A stretch of DNA of 64,000 bases from Piliocolobus tephrosceles (GCF_002776525.5 NC_045441.1:90543298-90607297); one strand, 5' to 3'; positions 48,234 through 60,839 are shown, counted from the stretch's first letter. The notes: a model not told the origin generated them from the letters alone. Numbers and translations: made by a program.

Positions 48234-48255
48234 TATCTCATATATATATGAGATA
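48234..48255. repeat. 22-bp perfect AT-rich palindrome
   Basis: TATCTCATATA is followed at once by its reverse complement TATATGAGATA. Confidence 0.95.
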
Positions 48256-50174
48256 TGATATGCTATATATGATATATAGGACAGAGCCAAACTTCAGCTT
48301 AGACACAGCTTCATAGCATTATGCTTTCACGCAACTTAAGCTGATATAGAATAAATGTGAAAAATAAAACATCTAACAAAATAAGATAGAAATAGACCAA
48401 AAAAAATCTAAAGAAAGAAGATTGAAAGGCACAAATAAAGTTAAAGACATAAATAAGTGAACCAAATATAAAAACACAACATTGATAAATAATGCAGAGC
48501 CAAATTTTAGATAAAATATTTTACAATACATAAATAAATTACGTGAGAAAACAGAATTACACAATTATACAGACAAAAAGCTAAAGGGTACAGACACAGA
48601 AGTAATCAAATCATTTTTAGTGTGTATTTACAGAAGTACAGGAAAATAATTACAAAACCCTAGAAGAAATGGAAGATAACAATGAAAACCAAAATAACTA
48701 AATAACCAACAAACTCAAATAACAAAAAATTTGACCCAGCAAGAGTGACTAACATGGAACAAAACATTGATTTAATATCCTTCCCAAAGTGCCAGGCCAG
48801 ATTTCCCAGTAACTTTTCTTTTTCAGTCTTTGAAGAAACAGACAGTGCTGATATTATTTCACGAGTTCCATAACATGGAACTAAGTAGGTCAGCATAACT
48901 CTAACCACAAACCCATACACCAAGTACATTTAAAAATAATTTAAAGAAAATTTATGGATGATAGTGTCTTATATGATTTCTTATGGTATCTAGTATTGGT
49001 TTTCAAATAATAAAATGACTTCTAAAGTATCCCTCAAAGTCATCTATCCTAGCTCTTGACTTTAAGGTACAGTAATAATTCAGAAACTCTGTTTTTCACA
49101 GCCCCTGCCATTTCTTTCCAACACAAGCTAACTCAAATTTGTATACCATCAAAAGAAAAATGAGTTCCAAACGTATATGTACTCCCTTCTTCTAGCAGTT
49201 TGCATTTGGAAATGATACACACATATATATCACCTTATATATGCGAACTGATGATTATTGTATCAAATTCAAATGTCATTAAGTCAAATCAACAAATGTA
49301 CATTCAATACTCATTCATCCCTATCTGAGTAGCTTACAATCCATAAGAAACAACTTAGAGAATGTTCAAAAACAATGGATCTTCAGAGCGATTTTTTTTT
49401 ACAGCTATAAATAACATAAATCGAGATAAGAAGAATATCAAATTGTAAACATAGGCCAATATCTTCATTAAGAGGAAATGTTGAACTTTCAAAATTTAAA
49501 AAAATGTCTTAATGTAACTATTTAGATCAGGTAGTGTATTATGCATGCAGAACTACATTGTGGTAAGAGAAACAAAAATTGTTCATGGGAAATAATTTTA
49601 AATTTCTGAAATGCAGTTACATTTTCTCAATAAATGAGTTAAGCAGACACCATTTGTTGATAAGCATCATGTGAGAGAGTGGAGGGTTTGCCATAGTCTG
49701 AAAGTAAATCAATCATAGGTTTGAAAATAGAATCCACATGTGCAGACTTGCAGAGCTGCTTGAGCCACCGGCCAACACTCTCTCATCACACTATATTAAC
49801 TCTGTTCCTGTCCAGGGGAAGATTGTTAATGGTGAGTCTGATTAGACCATGAAACCTGATCTCAAGAGAACAGACAGAGACGCCATCTCATGTGCCATTT
49901 AAAATAACTTTAGGACCTGGAAGATATCATTTGGTGTTAAGAAGTAAGTAAAGGGTTTGGTTATCCTGAGATATTTCCTAAATCCATTCAACCTGAGTAA
50001 GCCATCTTAGGATTTTTCAAGGGATGGTGATCCACTTTGACCAGCACAGTGCAGTACAATAACTTGGAAATAATTAATTAGTTTTTTCACTGGGCATTTC
50101 TGTTTGTTTTAGAACAAGGGCACCAAATTGTTGGTATACTGGGACTACAACAAGAAATTTACCTTTTTTTCTAT

Positions 50175-50310
50175 ATTCCTCCAGGTATTTATTTTATTCA
50201 TTCATATTCATTCTTTAATCAGTAAACCAAAAGAGTACCCATTTTGTTCCAAGTTCTGTCATAGACTAGAAGAGGCAATTTAGACAGAACAGTATAGTTA
50301 CAGCAACAGA
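50175..50310 (-). repeat. Possible L2/MIR fragment
   Basis: TATTTATTTTATTCATTCAT and the following AAGTTCTGTCATAGACTAGA weakly match the reverse strand of an L2 or MIR 3' end. Confidence 0.3.
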
Positions 50311-50955
50311 CATGATGTATTACTGCAGGCTTTTCTGCTTGCAAATGAGGAAAATTCAGTCTAAACTGGTTTAATCAGAATAATGTTCATTAGCAAGAAC
50401 ATCTAAGTATCTGGTGGTACACATGGCTTCAGCCACAGCTAGATCCAGGAACTCACATAGTTTTAGGACACATTCTCTACCTCTTTACTTCTTGGCTGAG
50501 TTTTACTCTAATGATTTCACTCTCAGGCTTGCCACCAACAAATGGTGGCATATATGATCCTTGATTTTATACGATGCTTAGCATTTAAGATTTCAGAAAA
50601 GAGACCTTTTCTTTTCAAGCATTCATATCAATTTCAAAATGAAATCTGGTTTTTACCACTTATATCATTTTTATGTGAGTTTTGTGAAGGTGAAGTTAGT
50701 TCCAACTGAACTACAGAGATGAAAAGGGGAAGAAGTAATTTTCCAAAAAGTAGCTAGGAAAATAAAATACAGTGTGTGTTATGGATATTTAAAGATATAT
50801 TTATATAACATAGATATTATAGAAATATAGATGAGCTTATTCAGAGCACAAAGGAAGTGGTGTCCAATATTCTAGAGGGGAGGGAAGGGAAAGAAGGCTT
50901 AAGACGGTAAGTAAACCCTGGCCTACATTTTAAAATATAAAGTAGACGTTTAATT
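50311..50955. other. Unclassified sequence
   Basis: No gene or repeat recognised. Confidence 0.4.
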
Positions 50956-51286
50956 GTTTGTTTGTATGTTTGTTTTCCTTGAGATGGAGTTTCACTCTTG
51001 TTGCCCAGGCTGGTGTATGGTTCTTGTTGCCCAGGCTGCAGAGCAGTGGCACGATCTTGGCTTGAAACCTCCCCCTTCTGGGTTCTAGCAATTCTCCTGC
51101 CTCAGCCTCCCGAGTAGCTAGGACTACAGGCGCACACCACCACGCCCGGCTAAGTTTTGTATTTTCAGTAGAGGCGGGAGTGTCACCATGTTGTTCAACT
51201 GGTCTCAAATTCCTGACCTCAGGTAATCCGCCCGCCTTGGCCTCCCAAAGTGTTAGGATTACACCCGCGAGACACTGCACCCAGCT
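50956..51286 (-). mobile_element. Alu with an internal duplication
   Basis: Minus-strand Alu. CTTGTTGCCCAGGCTG occurs twice (50997-51012 and 51023-51038), where a normal Alu has it once. The 148-codon minus-strand frame over this region is an Alu read-through. Confidence 0.9.
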
Positions 51287-51779
51287 AATTTTTGGACCAA
51301 AGAAGTAAGACATGAGAGCAAGTAAAGAGACCTTTAGTAAAATTATAGAGACATCAAACAGCCTGGGAGGTAACATTTTTTTGTGAACTCATCAAGTGGC
51401 AAAGCTTTAATTAACAGGCAGATTAAACCATTACCTAACTGTGTCTGAATTATGGTAGTTATTCAGTAAAATTTTGTTGCATGAATAAAAGTGGAGCAAC
51501 TTTCCAATCAAATTGCAAAGAAAAATCAAGTGTGAAATTAGGGAGGAGATAGAATAAACATTTTCCCCCTCTTTGGGCATTTAACAGGTACCACTGATGC
51601 TTTTTGCAAAATTAAGGTAAGAACTAGACAGAATTTGAAGTGTAGTGATACTACTTTCGTTATTGGACTAGTTGTTAGAAAAAAAATGTAGACAATGTAA
51701 GCTAAACTCTTAGCTTTAATATTTGGCAGGATATTTAGGTATAGTTTTCTACTTGAAAGAAAACAATCATTTTAGATGA
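51287..51779. other. Unclassified sequence
   Basis: No gene or repeat recognised. Confidence 0.4.
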
Positions 51780-51993
51780 CAAAGGATACATGCCACATAC
51801 GTTCATTGCAGTACTAGTCACAATAGCAAAGACATGGAATAAACCTTAATGTCCATCAGTGACAGACTAAAGAAAATGAATACCTGGGTGGCAAAATCAT
51901 CTGTACAACAAACTCCCATGACCCAAGTTACCTATATAACAAACCTTCACATGTATCCCTGAACTTAAGATAAAAGTTAAGGAAAAAAAAAAG
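51780..51993 (+). mobile_element. Short L1 3' end with an internal deletion
   Basis: ORF2 tail text (TCATTGCAGTACTAGTCACA, ATGTCCATCAGTGACAGACT) jumps to 3' UTR text (ATATAACAAACCTTCACATG). About 150 bp or more between them are missing. It ends in an A tract. Confidence 0.85.
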
Positions 51994-52599
51994 GAAACTA
52001 GTGAAATCTAAATGCCGTTGAATTATACCAAACATTCATTTCCTTTTCCTACTGATGTTCTCTCAATTCAAATTGTTAATGTTAATAATTGTTAATGTTT
52101 GGCTTGATTAGAATCCCTTTCCAGTGTTCTGAAGTCTTCTGACCCTGGTCTCTTACTGTCTTCTTTCTTCTTCTCATGATGTTCTTAACTTTTCCAATTA
52201 TCTGCCAAGTCTCCTAGTTTGTGATTTGGTCCTTAGGGGAACTTGTCATGCAGAAATGAAAACTCTAGGCAATGTTCCTTGCAGACAGGTAGCCATGCCT
52301 TACTTTTCACTGCTGAATAAATATTTTTGCAGTTGGAACATCACAACATCTCAACAGAGTTTGCCGGTATTGTCCTCCTCATGACAAACACATTTTACCT
52401 TAATTATATCTTCCACAATGGATGAGGAAGGGAACAAAAATGAGGAAGGGGAGATCCTGACCTTCTGCATTTCAAGATTAAGAGATTTACATGTTTAAAA
52501 AACTCTATTGTCTGTGGTGAGTTACAAGCATATTTTCTTCAATATTAGTCATTTTCTCTTTATTATACGTGTGTATTTTCCTAATAAAAATTAATATAT
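51994..52599. other. Unclassified sequence
   Basis: No gene or repeat recognised. Confidence 0.4.
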
Positions 52600-52896
52600 G
52601 GCTGGGTGCAGTGGCTCATGCTTGTGATCCCAGCACTTTGGGAGGCTGAGACAGCCAGATCACTTGAGGCCAGGAGTTTGAGACCAGCCTGGGCAACATG
52701 GTGAAACCCCATCTCTATAAAAAATACAAAAATTAGCCAAGCTTGGCCACATGTGCCTGTAGTTCCAGCTACTCGGGAGGCAGAGGCATGAGGATCGCTT
52801 GAGCTTGGGAAGTCAAGGCTGCCTCAAGCCGAGATCACACTGTTGCAATCTGGCCCGGGTGACAGAGTGAAACCCTGTCGGAAAACAAAACAAAAC
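52600..52896 (+). mobile_element. AluJ
   Basis: An old Alu from GGCTGGGTGCAGTGGCTCAT to an (AAAAC)n tail. It has the J-type GAGGATCGCTTGAGCTTGGG run. It is diverged. Confidence 0.9.
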
Positions 52897-54138
52897 ATGT
52901 ATTAGTCTCCCTTTTAAAAAAACTTAACAGCTCGCTCTTGATAGTTAGGCACTTCTAATATTCTATTAAAATTAATGTGAGCTTTTTAACATAACTGAAA
53001 TATGTTCTTACTGTGCCTATGAGTAGAATGAGGGAATGGATATAAATAAATTAATAAAATTTCTGAAACCTTTGGACCAGGCAAACCCACTGTTAGACAA
53101 CCAAGTATCTCAATTCTTTAGGCAGGTAATACATGAAGAAGAACAGGAACAGTGAGAGGTTACACCAGTGTTTAGAATTAACAGTGTCCTTTGTGCGATG
53201 AAGTGTAAAAACCAATGTAGAAAGCAATATGCCTAGTGATTATGACACTGAAGCTTAAATTAACCCAAAATATATCTCATTTCCAGTTTTGCTGGGATTT
53301 TTTCAGTACTATTGTCTGAAAAATCTGCCTTTCAGGAAGCAGAATAGATCACAGGATGCAGCAAAATTAAGTGAAGGTAACAATGCAAGTAATGAAAGCA
53401 GGTGTTGGTTAGAAAGAAGTTATTCAGCCATAGATATTTCCAGAAAGAGCTTCACTGGCAGTGCTCATTCACATAGGTCCAGGTGGCAGGAGATAAGAAT
53501 ATGAACTGTTTAGTCAGGGGGCTGGTATATCTCTAAAGTGCAGATGGTATATTTGATTGTCCTAGAGTGATGTTGGCACAATGGATAAACTTTCAGTCAT
53601 TCCCCATTTCAAAACTGATGTCAACGGTTTGTCTGAGGTGCTTTTTTAATACAATTCCCAGGTCCCAGAATCTGCAGGGTGTGGCTAGATAATCTATTTC
53701 TAGTACACTCCTTGGCGATCCAGATTTGCATGCTTGTTCAGATGAGATATGGAATTCTTACCATGCTGGTTTTGTCCTTATCACTTCGAGTTATGGTTTG
53801 GATCCCCATGCCAGTCCCCAACAGAAAGAAAATGAACTGGTCCCATGGGGCAGTGTTTTCAGTCTCAAATGCAACTGCATTTTTGTTGTAAATTGATCAC
53901 TGCCATTTTGGCTAATTTAGTGTTTACTTTGAGTTGAATTCATCTATTTCTAGAGACCACTTATGGTTTGTTGACCAAATAAAGTTTCTGTACTTCTCAG
54001 TTATGAACTCCCTAAAAGACCTGTCAAATTGTGATGCCACTTAGAAGTCACATAGCTGGCCAAACCCAGTCTCACCTTAGCTGTTTTCATTTCATAATGG
54101 CTCCATGTCCTGTATGTGTGTGGGTGTGTATGTGTAGT
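52897..54138. other. Unclassified sequence
   Basis: No gene or repeat recognised. Frames of about 70 codons at 53289-53504 and 53679-53891 have no motif. Confidence 0.4.
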
Positions 54139-54142
54139 TTGT

Positions 54143-54185
<43 letters not shown>

Positions 54186-54469
54186 TTATTTAGATGGAGT
54201 CTTGCTCTGTCACCCAGGCTGCAGTGCAATGGCATGATTTCGAATCACTGCAACCTCCACCTCCCGGGTTCAAGCGATTCTCCCGCCTCAGCCTCCAGAG
54301 TAGCTGTGACTATAGGCATGCACCAGGCCCGGCTAATTTGTGTATTTTTAGCAGAGGTGGGGTTTCACCATGTTGGCCAGGCTGGTCTTAAACTCCTGAC
54401 CTCACGTGATCCACCTGCCTCGGCCTCCCTAAGTGCTGGTATTACAAGTGTGAGCCACTGCGCCTGGCC
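54139..54469 (-). mobile_element. Alu with a (TTTA)n tail
   Basis: Minus-strand Alu with an exact 8-bp target duplication TGTGTAGT (54131-54138 and 54470-54477). Its tail has become a (TTTA)n microsatellite of about 12 units (54142-54190). Confidence 0.93.
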
Positions 54470-56401
54470 TGTGTAGTACTTTCAGTTGGTGTTAGTATGT
54501 TCTGGATTTTAGAGACACAGGGTAGACCCACTCATTCAGTGACTGATTTCCTTTAGAAAATATTGTGAGGAAATTTCAGAAATGCAGGCTCTTGGATGAA
54601 CATTACAGAATTTGCTGCTATTTTGTGCCTAAAATAGTCTTTGTAAGTGGCTTGCAGATGGCTAAGTGGAACTTTATTCCAGATGGTGAGCTTCACTGCC
54701 TCGGGTCTTGGTGATCTGGTCAGAGCTTCCAGAAATGCATACCCTTACTTATGATAAAAAGAGGAATTCTCCATCCCACTCTTTTATTTTTTTCCCCAAC
54801 AAAAGACTCAAGACCATTAAATAATACTTAAAAATAATCCTGCTGTGTCAGCAAGCAGTCCGCATGTGAGCACAAGACTCTGGGTGGACCACATGATCTA
54901 TAGAGACGGGTGGGGTAAGGTCAGCATCTCAAACCGCTGTGTGCATGCCTCCTAGCATATCTTCCCTTCTGAATCCCTGAGAAACAGGATTGATCTAAGG
55001 ACAGTATCACTTGCTTCTCTTTTCATCTGCAAAGTGCCATTGCTCTGGTCTTAGTTAAAACCGGACTCTTTTCAGCATGGCAAAACTAACTTTAGAAAGT
55101 ATCAAAATGTAAAGATTATGCCATTGTAAATATATTTTTTTCATAAACCCTCTCTAAGTTCCCTAAACGAACTTCAGTATTTCTGGTATGATGACATATG
55201 AAGCTACACTTCCCCCATCCAATGCTCATTTCTGAGGGAGTCAAGTCTCAGTCTTATGTTATCTCATTCTGGGTCTAGATGAAGCCGTTTTTAAACAGAC
55301 TAAGAAGGCCTCTCTCATGAGCACTCTACCTTCCGGCAGACTGCCAATAACCCCAAAGCAGTGTAGCAAAGAGGTATCCAAGCTGGGCCTCTATAATTTT
55401 TCTCTTTACAACTTTCTCTAATGTTCAGTTTAATACGTTTTGGAAAACGTCCCAAACAGAATGACTTTCCCTCGGATCTGTGTTCTCTTCTAAGTGAGAC
55501 CTGAGTGGAGGTTGTTATAAACCAGCTGATAGGAAGCTGAAATGATGCCTCTGGTCCACTTGGCAATCAAGTGCAGAGAGTAAATCTTGTCGCTGTCTCA
55601 CTATCCTGAGGGTCTGCAGTTTGATGAAGTAAGGTACAGGAGGACCAAAGAGAAAAATAATTTAACTCTATTGCTTTTCATGTTAATGTGCACCTTGTTG
55701 TATTTATAAAGTATGATTTCATTAGAAGAAAATACAGAGAGGATTTTTCTGAGCTGTGCCATAGCATCTCTCAGCACTTAGAAGGAAAGTGTCGGGGCAG
55801 GGGGCAGGGATGCGGGTGGCTGTATACCTGTGTGCTTTCATGCACGCATGCTCGTGCCCTCAACCGCCAGTTTCCCGGGCAGTGCCAAGCCTCATCTGGG
55901 TGCTTAGCACTGTCTCACTAGGTCATGTGTTGTCTTCCCATGAGCTGCCTCTTTGCTGCTAACAATCCTATTTCATAGAAGGAAGCAAAGGGAAACTAAG
56001 TGATGCTCTATGAATTCAGCTGACATTTGACTAACTCTTCCTTAGTCTCATGTTTATATACTTTTAATTTTACCTCTGAACATGGCTAAGACCAAGCCTC
56101 TGAAGTTAATCAACATTTTAGAAAGAGAATTCTATATGCAAAATTCTGGAACAGAAGAAATCGAATTTTTTCTCTTCGAGTTCATTGGTAGCCAGAGAAT
56201 ATAGTAGGATGCTTGTGAACAATTGGTACAATATATTTTATGATAGAAATCATAATACAAACATGACTTTGTTTCCCTAAAGATGTGAATGAGTAGACAA
56301 AAATGATATTACTAACTTCCAGAGGAATAAACATGTAACTATATATCTTGTTTATTGATTATAGAAATGTCTGTATAAATATTATAGATATAAAAAAATT
56401 G
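54470..56401. other. Unclassified sequence
   Basis: About 1.9 kb without a recognisable repeat, somewhat less AT-rich than the flanks. No splice-bounded coding exon or protein motif could be fixed. Confidence 0.4.
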
Positions 56402-56692
56402 GGCCAGGTACAGTGGCTCACGCCTATAATCCCAGCACTTTGGGAGGCTGAGGTGGGCAGATCACAAAGTCAGGAGTTTGAGACCAGCCTGGCCAGCATA
56501 GTGAAACCCTGTGTCTACTAAACTACAAAAAATTAGCCAGGCATGGTGGTGCGCACCCATAATCCCAGCTACTCGGGAGGCTGAGGCAGGAGAATTGCTT
56601 GAACCCGGGAGGCAGAGGTTGCAGAGAGCTGAGACCATGCCACTGCACTCTAGTCTGGGTGACAGAGCGAGACTCCATCTCAAAAAAAATAA
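56402..56692 (+). mobile_element. AluS
   Basis: Full-length Alu from GGCCAGGTACAGTGGCTCAC to GCGAGACTCCATCTC, with a short A-rich tail. Confidence 0.92.
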
Positions 56693-56994
56693 TAATTGAG
56701 GTAAAATTTCTTAAAATGGAAAATACACATATATTAATATTATGTTACTTCATTATTAAAATGTTTATTTAAATTTTAATTGAATATAAATGCAATTTAT
56801 AATTCATCTGTGCATAAAATGAATATAGTACCCAAATCTATACTGAGATAACTGAAAAACATATGTAACATGTAAAATGTAAATTTTTTAAATGACTGAT
56901 ATTGAACTACTTTATGTTATAAATTTTAACATTTAAATGTCAATTTTTCCTTAATCTTTCAATTTTACATTTTTATTTGAAAAGGCTTTTTTAA
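56693..56994. other. Unclassified AT-rich sequence
   Basis: No gene or repeat recognised. Confidence 0.4.
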
Positions 56995-57382
56995 ACTTGT
57001 ATTTAAGTTTAGGTATACAAGTACAGGTTTGTTACATAAGTAAATGTGTATCATGGGGGTTTGTTGTACAGATTACTTCGTCATCCAGTTATTAAGTCTA
57101 GTAACCATTAGTTGTTTTTCCTGATCTTCTCTCTCCTCCTACCTTCCACCCTCTGAAAGGCCCCACTGTGTGTTGTTCGCCTCTATGTGTCCATGTGTTC
57201 TCATCATTTAGCTCCCACTTATAAGTAAGGACATGTGGTATTTGGGTTTCTGTTTCTCTATTAGTTTGCTAAGGACAATTGTCTCCAGCTCCCTTCAAAT
57301 GACATGATCTTGTTCTTTTTATAGCTGCACAGTTTTCCATGTTGTATTGTACCACATTTTCTTTATCCAGTCTAGCATTGAT
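56995..57382 (-). mobile_element. 5'-truncated L1 (L1PA/L1PB) 3' end
   Basis: Minus-strand L1 3' UTR and ORF2 tail: TACAGGTTTGTTACATAAGT, GGCCCCACTGTGTGTTGTTC, TCTCATCATTTAGCTCCCAC, then a CACATTTTCTTTATCCAGTC part. It is diverged. Confidence 0.85.
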
Positions 57383-57399
57383 GAACTGTCTATTTTTAA

Positions 57400-57525
57400 T
57401 CTTCATTTTTTTTTTTTTTTTAGAGACAGGATCTTGCTACGATCTTAAATGTCTGAGCTAAAGCAATCCTTTGCCATGCATCCCAGGTAGCTGGTACTAT
57501 AGACATCTACCACTGTATCCAGCTT
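57400..57525 (-). mobile_element. Alu-monomer-like fragment (FLAM type)
   Basis: A T run, then AGAGACAGGATCTTGCTACG and a degraded CAGGTAGCTGGTACTATAGA part ending CCAGCTTGTG. It is about half an Alu long, with a central deletion. A free left monomer or a broken AluJ would both fit. Confidence 0.6.
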
Positions 57526-57953
57526 GTGATTTTAATAATCAACAAAAATTAAAGTTAAATTTATTTAAAATATGTACAATATGTACATTTATTTAAAATA
57601 TGTGCAATTTATGTAAAATATGTACTTGCGACAGCATTTCATCAATCTAGTTGTTTTTTGTTATACCCACAAGAGCAGGCAACTGGATATTTCCCTATGC
57701 ATCTGTTTCCCTGATGCTGTCCTAGCAATGGGACTAAAATGCTACTTAAACACACAGCAGGTGGCAAAAGCAAAAGTTCCACCTTAAGCAATTGGACAGT
57801 GGATCAGGGACAGTAGTGATTTTACTGCCTTATTGTGCAAGAACATGGCGATATCTGTCTACTCGTTTGAAGATATAAACATCTATTTAATCTATTTTTT
57901 TCTAGCTGTATTTTGGCTTAAAGTCCCTCTTTCTCATCTCAAAAACATCTTTA
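57526..57953. other. Unclassified sequence
   Basis: No gene or repeat recognised; ATTTAAAATATGTAC occurs as local near-repeats around 57560-57620. Confidence 0.4.
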
Positions 57954-58266
57954 GGCCTGGTGTGGTGGCTCACACCTGTAATCATAGCACTTTGGGAAGT
58001 CAAGGCAAGTGGATCATTTGAATTCAGGAGTTCAAGATCAGACTGACCAACATGGTGAAACCCCATCTCTCCTGAAAATACACAGATTAGCTGGGTAGTA
58101 GTGGTGCACACCTGTAAGCTCAGTTACTCAGGAGGCTGAGGCAGGAGAATTGCTTGAGCTTGGGAGGCAGAGGTTGCAGTGAGCTGAGATTGCACCACTG
58201 CACTCATCTGGGTGACAGAGTGAGGCCCTGTCTCCAAAATAAATAAATATATAAATAAATAAACAT
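57954..58266 (+). mobile_element. Alu with an (AAATA)n tail
   Basis: Diverged full-length Alu from GGCCTGGTGTGGTGGCTCAC, with an AAATAAATAAATATAT-type tail. It faces the minus-strand Alu at 58429. Confidence 0.9.
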
Positions 58267-58428
58267 TTTATAAAATATTTATAAAATCAAGAGTTTCTGA
58301 ATTAAATAACATTTATTTCATAAAGTGGTTTAATTTCCCAATTTTATCCCATCTATAATAGATTTTATCCCACCTATTATCCCATATTCCCAAGTCACCT
58401 CATATCCCAAAACATTTGTGATTCTCTC

Positions 58429-58724
58429 TTTATTATTATTAATTTTTTTTTCAGATGGAGTCTTGCTCTGTCACCCAGGCTAGAGTGCAGTGGCACAACC
58501 TCGGCTCAATGCAACCTCTGCCTCGCAGGTTCAAGCGATTCTCCTGCCTCAGCCTCCCAAGTAGCTGGGATTATAGGCACCTGGCTAATTTTTGTATTTT
58601 TTTTAGTAGAGATGGGGTTTCACCACGTTGGCCAGGCTGGTCTCGAACTCCTGACTTCAAGTGATCCACCCACCTCGGCCTCCCAAAGTGCTGGGTTTAC
58701 AGGCATGAGCCACTGTGCCTGACC
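58429..58724 (-). mobile_element. Alu
   Basis: Minus-strand Alu with an exact 10-bp target duplication TGATTCTCTC (58419-58428 and 58725-58734). The left monomer's middle is slightly deleted near GGCACCTGGCTAATTTT. Confidence 0.93.
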
Positions 58725-58834
58725 TGATTCTCTCATTGAAAAGGAAAAGAAGGTAGAATGTTAAAGCTATCATTTAATAATAGTTATCAAATACATTACC
58801 TATTTTAAAGATCAGGAGAGCCCAGTAAGATAAA

Positions 58835-58945
58835 TATCATCCCCAGTTTACATTGAGGCAGCTGAATTTCAGAGATGGCATACACTTTAAAAAGAACAAA
58901 ATAAATCTGATTTGCCCAATGCCATTGTGGCAGAGTTGGGACAAG
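58835..58945 (-). repeat. MIR SINE fragment
   Basis: CATTGAGGCAGCTGAATTTC and ATTTGCCCAATGCCATTGTG follow the reverse strand of MIR. Confidence 0.5.
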
Positions 58946-58946
58946 A

Positions 58947-59010
58947 ATATCTATATCTATATCTATATCTATATCTATATCTATATCTATATCTATATAT
59001 GTATATATAT
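58947..59010. repeat. (ATCTAT)n hexanucleotide repeat
   Basis: About nine CTATAT units in tandem, then a TATATG-rich end. Confidence 0.95.
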
Positions 59011-59712
59011 TGTCTTCACATGAGCTGTGAATATATATATTTCCTTATGATTCAATGCTTTCTTCCACATAAAATTATAGAGCAGATTTTTAATATTTAA
59101 TTTTAAAAATTAAGGAAACAAAATATCAATGACTGGGTCTAGTGTAGGGATTAAAAGTTTACAAGCACATTGTGACTAGAACAATATAAAATATAATTCC
59201 CAAGGTTTAAGTGCTGAAAAGTTTTGAAAATGCATCATATATAGTGAAATAAGAAGAAATGAACAACAAAATCTTTACATTTTCAGTTGAGATCAATTTC
59301 TTTCAGAGTCATGGCCTGTGAAGTCCAGGAAGATCACACAATAGTGTGAGGGGCAGAAAATCCCTGTTTCTCATTGTTCTACTGACTGACTGATTGTTTG
59401 ATTGATACAGGGTCTCCCTCTGTTCCACTTCTTTGTGTCCTGCTAGACCATAATAGATGATGATAAAAAAAAAAAAGAACCGTCCCCAATTCTGGACTGG
59501 CAGCACTGCCTTCAATACCCTGGACCTGAAGTGTATGCAGAGCAAGAGCTTTAGGTAGAGGGTAGAGGAGACACAGCAGAATTCTAGTATCAGCTGTTAG
59601 GGGCTGAGAAATAGTAGTGAGATGCTGAAGTGATAAAGAAGGACTGCAGAACACTCCTTGAGGATTGAAAAGGACTTGTTCTCTTTTTCTCCCATGATGT
59701 ATTAACTCCTTT
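59011..59712. other. Unclassified sequence
   Basis: No gene or repeat recognised; an A run of 12 lies at 59465-59476. Confidence 0.4.
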
Positions 59713-59930
59713 TACTTTTTTGAGACAGAATCTTGCTCTGTCACCCATTCTGGAGTGCAGTGGCACAATCACAGCTCACTGCAACTTCAAACTCCTGGGC
59801 TCAAGGTATCCTCCTGCCTCAGCCTCCCAAGTAGCTGGGACTACCGGTGTGTGCTACTGCACCTGGCTAATTTGCTTTGTTTTGTTTTTCATCTTTTGTA
59901 GAGATGGGGGCCTCCTTTTGTTGCCCAGGT
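59713..59930 (-). mobile_element. 5'-truncated AluJ-like
   Basis: Minus-strand Alu beginning with a T-rich tail (TACTTTTTTGAGACAGAATC) and covering the right monomer and linker. It stops in the left monomer after TTGTTGCCCAGGTCG. ATTAAC flanks it on both sides, a possible short target duplication. Confidence 0.8.
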
Positions 59931-59935
59931 CGTCA

Positions 59936-60677
59936 TTAACGTCTTAACTTTCCTCTCTGCTTCTTCCTTCTCTTCCTTTCATTCTACGTCCTCTCTATTG
60001 CAGCGGGAGACTTGGTGGGTTCTGTGGTTGCTAATGGCCTAATGGGATCTGGATAGCGGTGTACATTCTTCTCAGTCATTTCCCTTCCTCACATGTCCCT
60101 GCTTCCATGTTCCACTGCTCCCCGTGGGCTTCCAGGGTGACAGAAGTGGGAGGAAATGGTGGTGAGTTGCAGTAGACATGTTAGATTTCAGTAGGATAAA
60201 ATAGAGGGTAAGATAAGTTAAAACTCTGTGGAGGCCTCACAGCTGGCTGGTCGAGGTAGTTAGCAATAAGTAAAAAATGTAAATGTGTATGCCAGTCAGA
60301 AACTGCAATGCTTTACATTAAATATATTTTTCTATATATTGCATGTACATCTTTATATCATAAGAGATAACACAAAATTCGAACACAAAAACATTTTTTA
60401 CTGACTAATTCACTAAGCAAGCACTTTAAAAAATATAAGTATAATGCATAATTAGGATAAAAAATGTAGATACTTTTTTTGAGCTGGGAAACGCCATGGT
60501 TACTATTTCCAGCTCACAGATGAGGACATGAAGGGCACTCATCTGGGATTACTTAAATGTTAAGTTTAAATCAATGACATTTCTGAATATAGCATTTTAT
60601 TTTACTTATATCAAAACTGAAATTATCTTAGGCCTCCCAGTTTCCTGTTTGTTTATTCCTATGACATTCATCCATGA
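59936..60677. other. Unclassified sequence
   Basis: No gene or repeat recognised. Confidence 0.4.
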
Positions 60678-60760
60678 ATTATATATATGTATATGTGTGT
60701 ATATTTACATATATATAGTATACATGTATGTATATATTTGCACATACATAATATATGGCT
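60678..60760. repeat. TA/TG-rich simple repeat
   Basis: TATATATGTATATGTGTGTA and related units over about 80 bp. Confidence 0.8.
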
Positions 60761-60839
60761 TGGATCTTTGAGCATTTCTCCTGAGTCCAGTTGCTTATAG
60801 GGTGCTACCACTGAACTTTCTTTCCACCACACTCAATTT

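Larger units (their letters stand above)
44990..50170. other. Long unclassified AT-rich region
   Basis: No gene or confident transposon was recognised over about 5 kb. A possible MIR fragment lies near 45405-45490 (GAATGCCTACATTATCTTG). There is a T run of 24 at 46343-46366. From about 47300 to 48700 the plus strand is A-rich, as in sense strands of old L1s, but no L1 motif could be fixed. Confidence 0.4.

Noticed and set aside
47967..48290. 107-codon minus-strand frame rich in Ile and Tyr
   Set aside because: The composition comes from TA/CA-rich simple sequence (ATATAC repeats read as Ile-Tyr). No motif was seen.
50930..51376. 148-codon minus-strand open frame
   Set aside because: It lies over an Alu and reads Alu-typical text (SRAWWCAPVVLATREAEAGE). 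It is an Alu read-through, not a gene.
54470..56401. Possible host exons in the less AT-rich stretch
   Set aside because: No long frame, no recognisable domain and no convincing paired splice sites around a conserved frame.
58947..59010. CRISPR-like array of short repeats
   Set aside because: Units are contiguous 6-mers without spacers, and the genome is plainly primate. It is a microsatellite.
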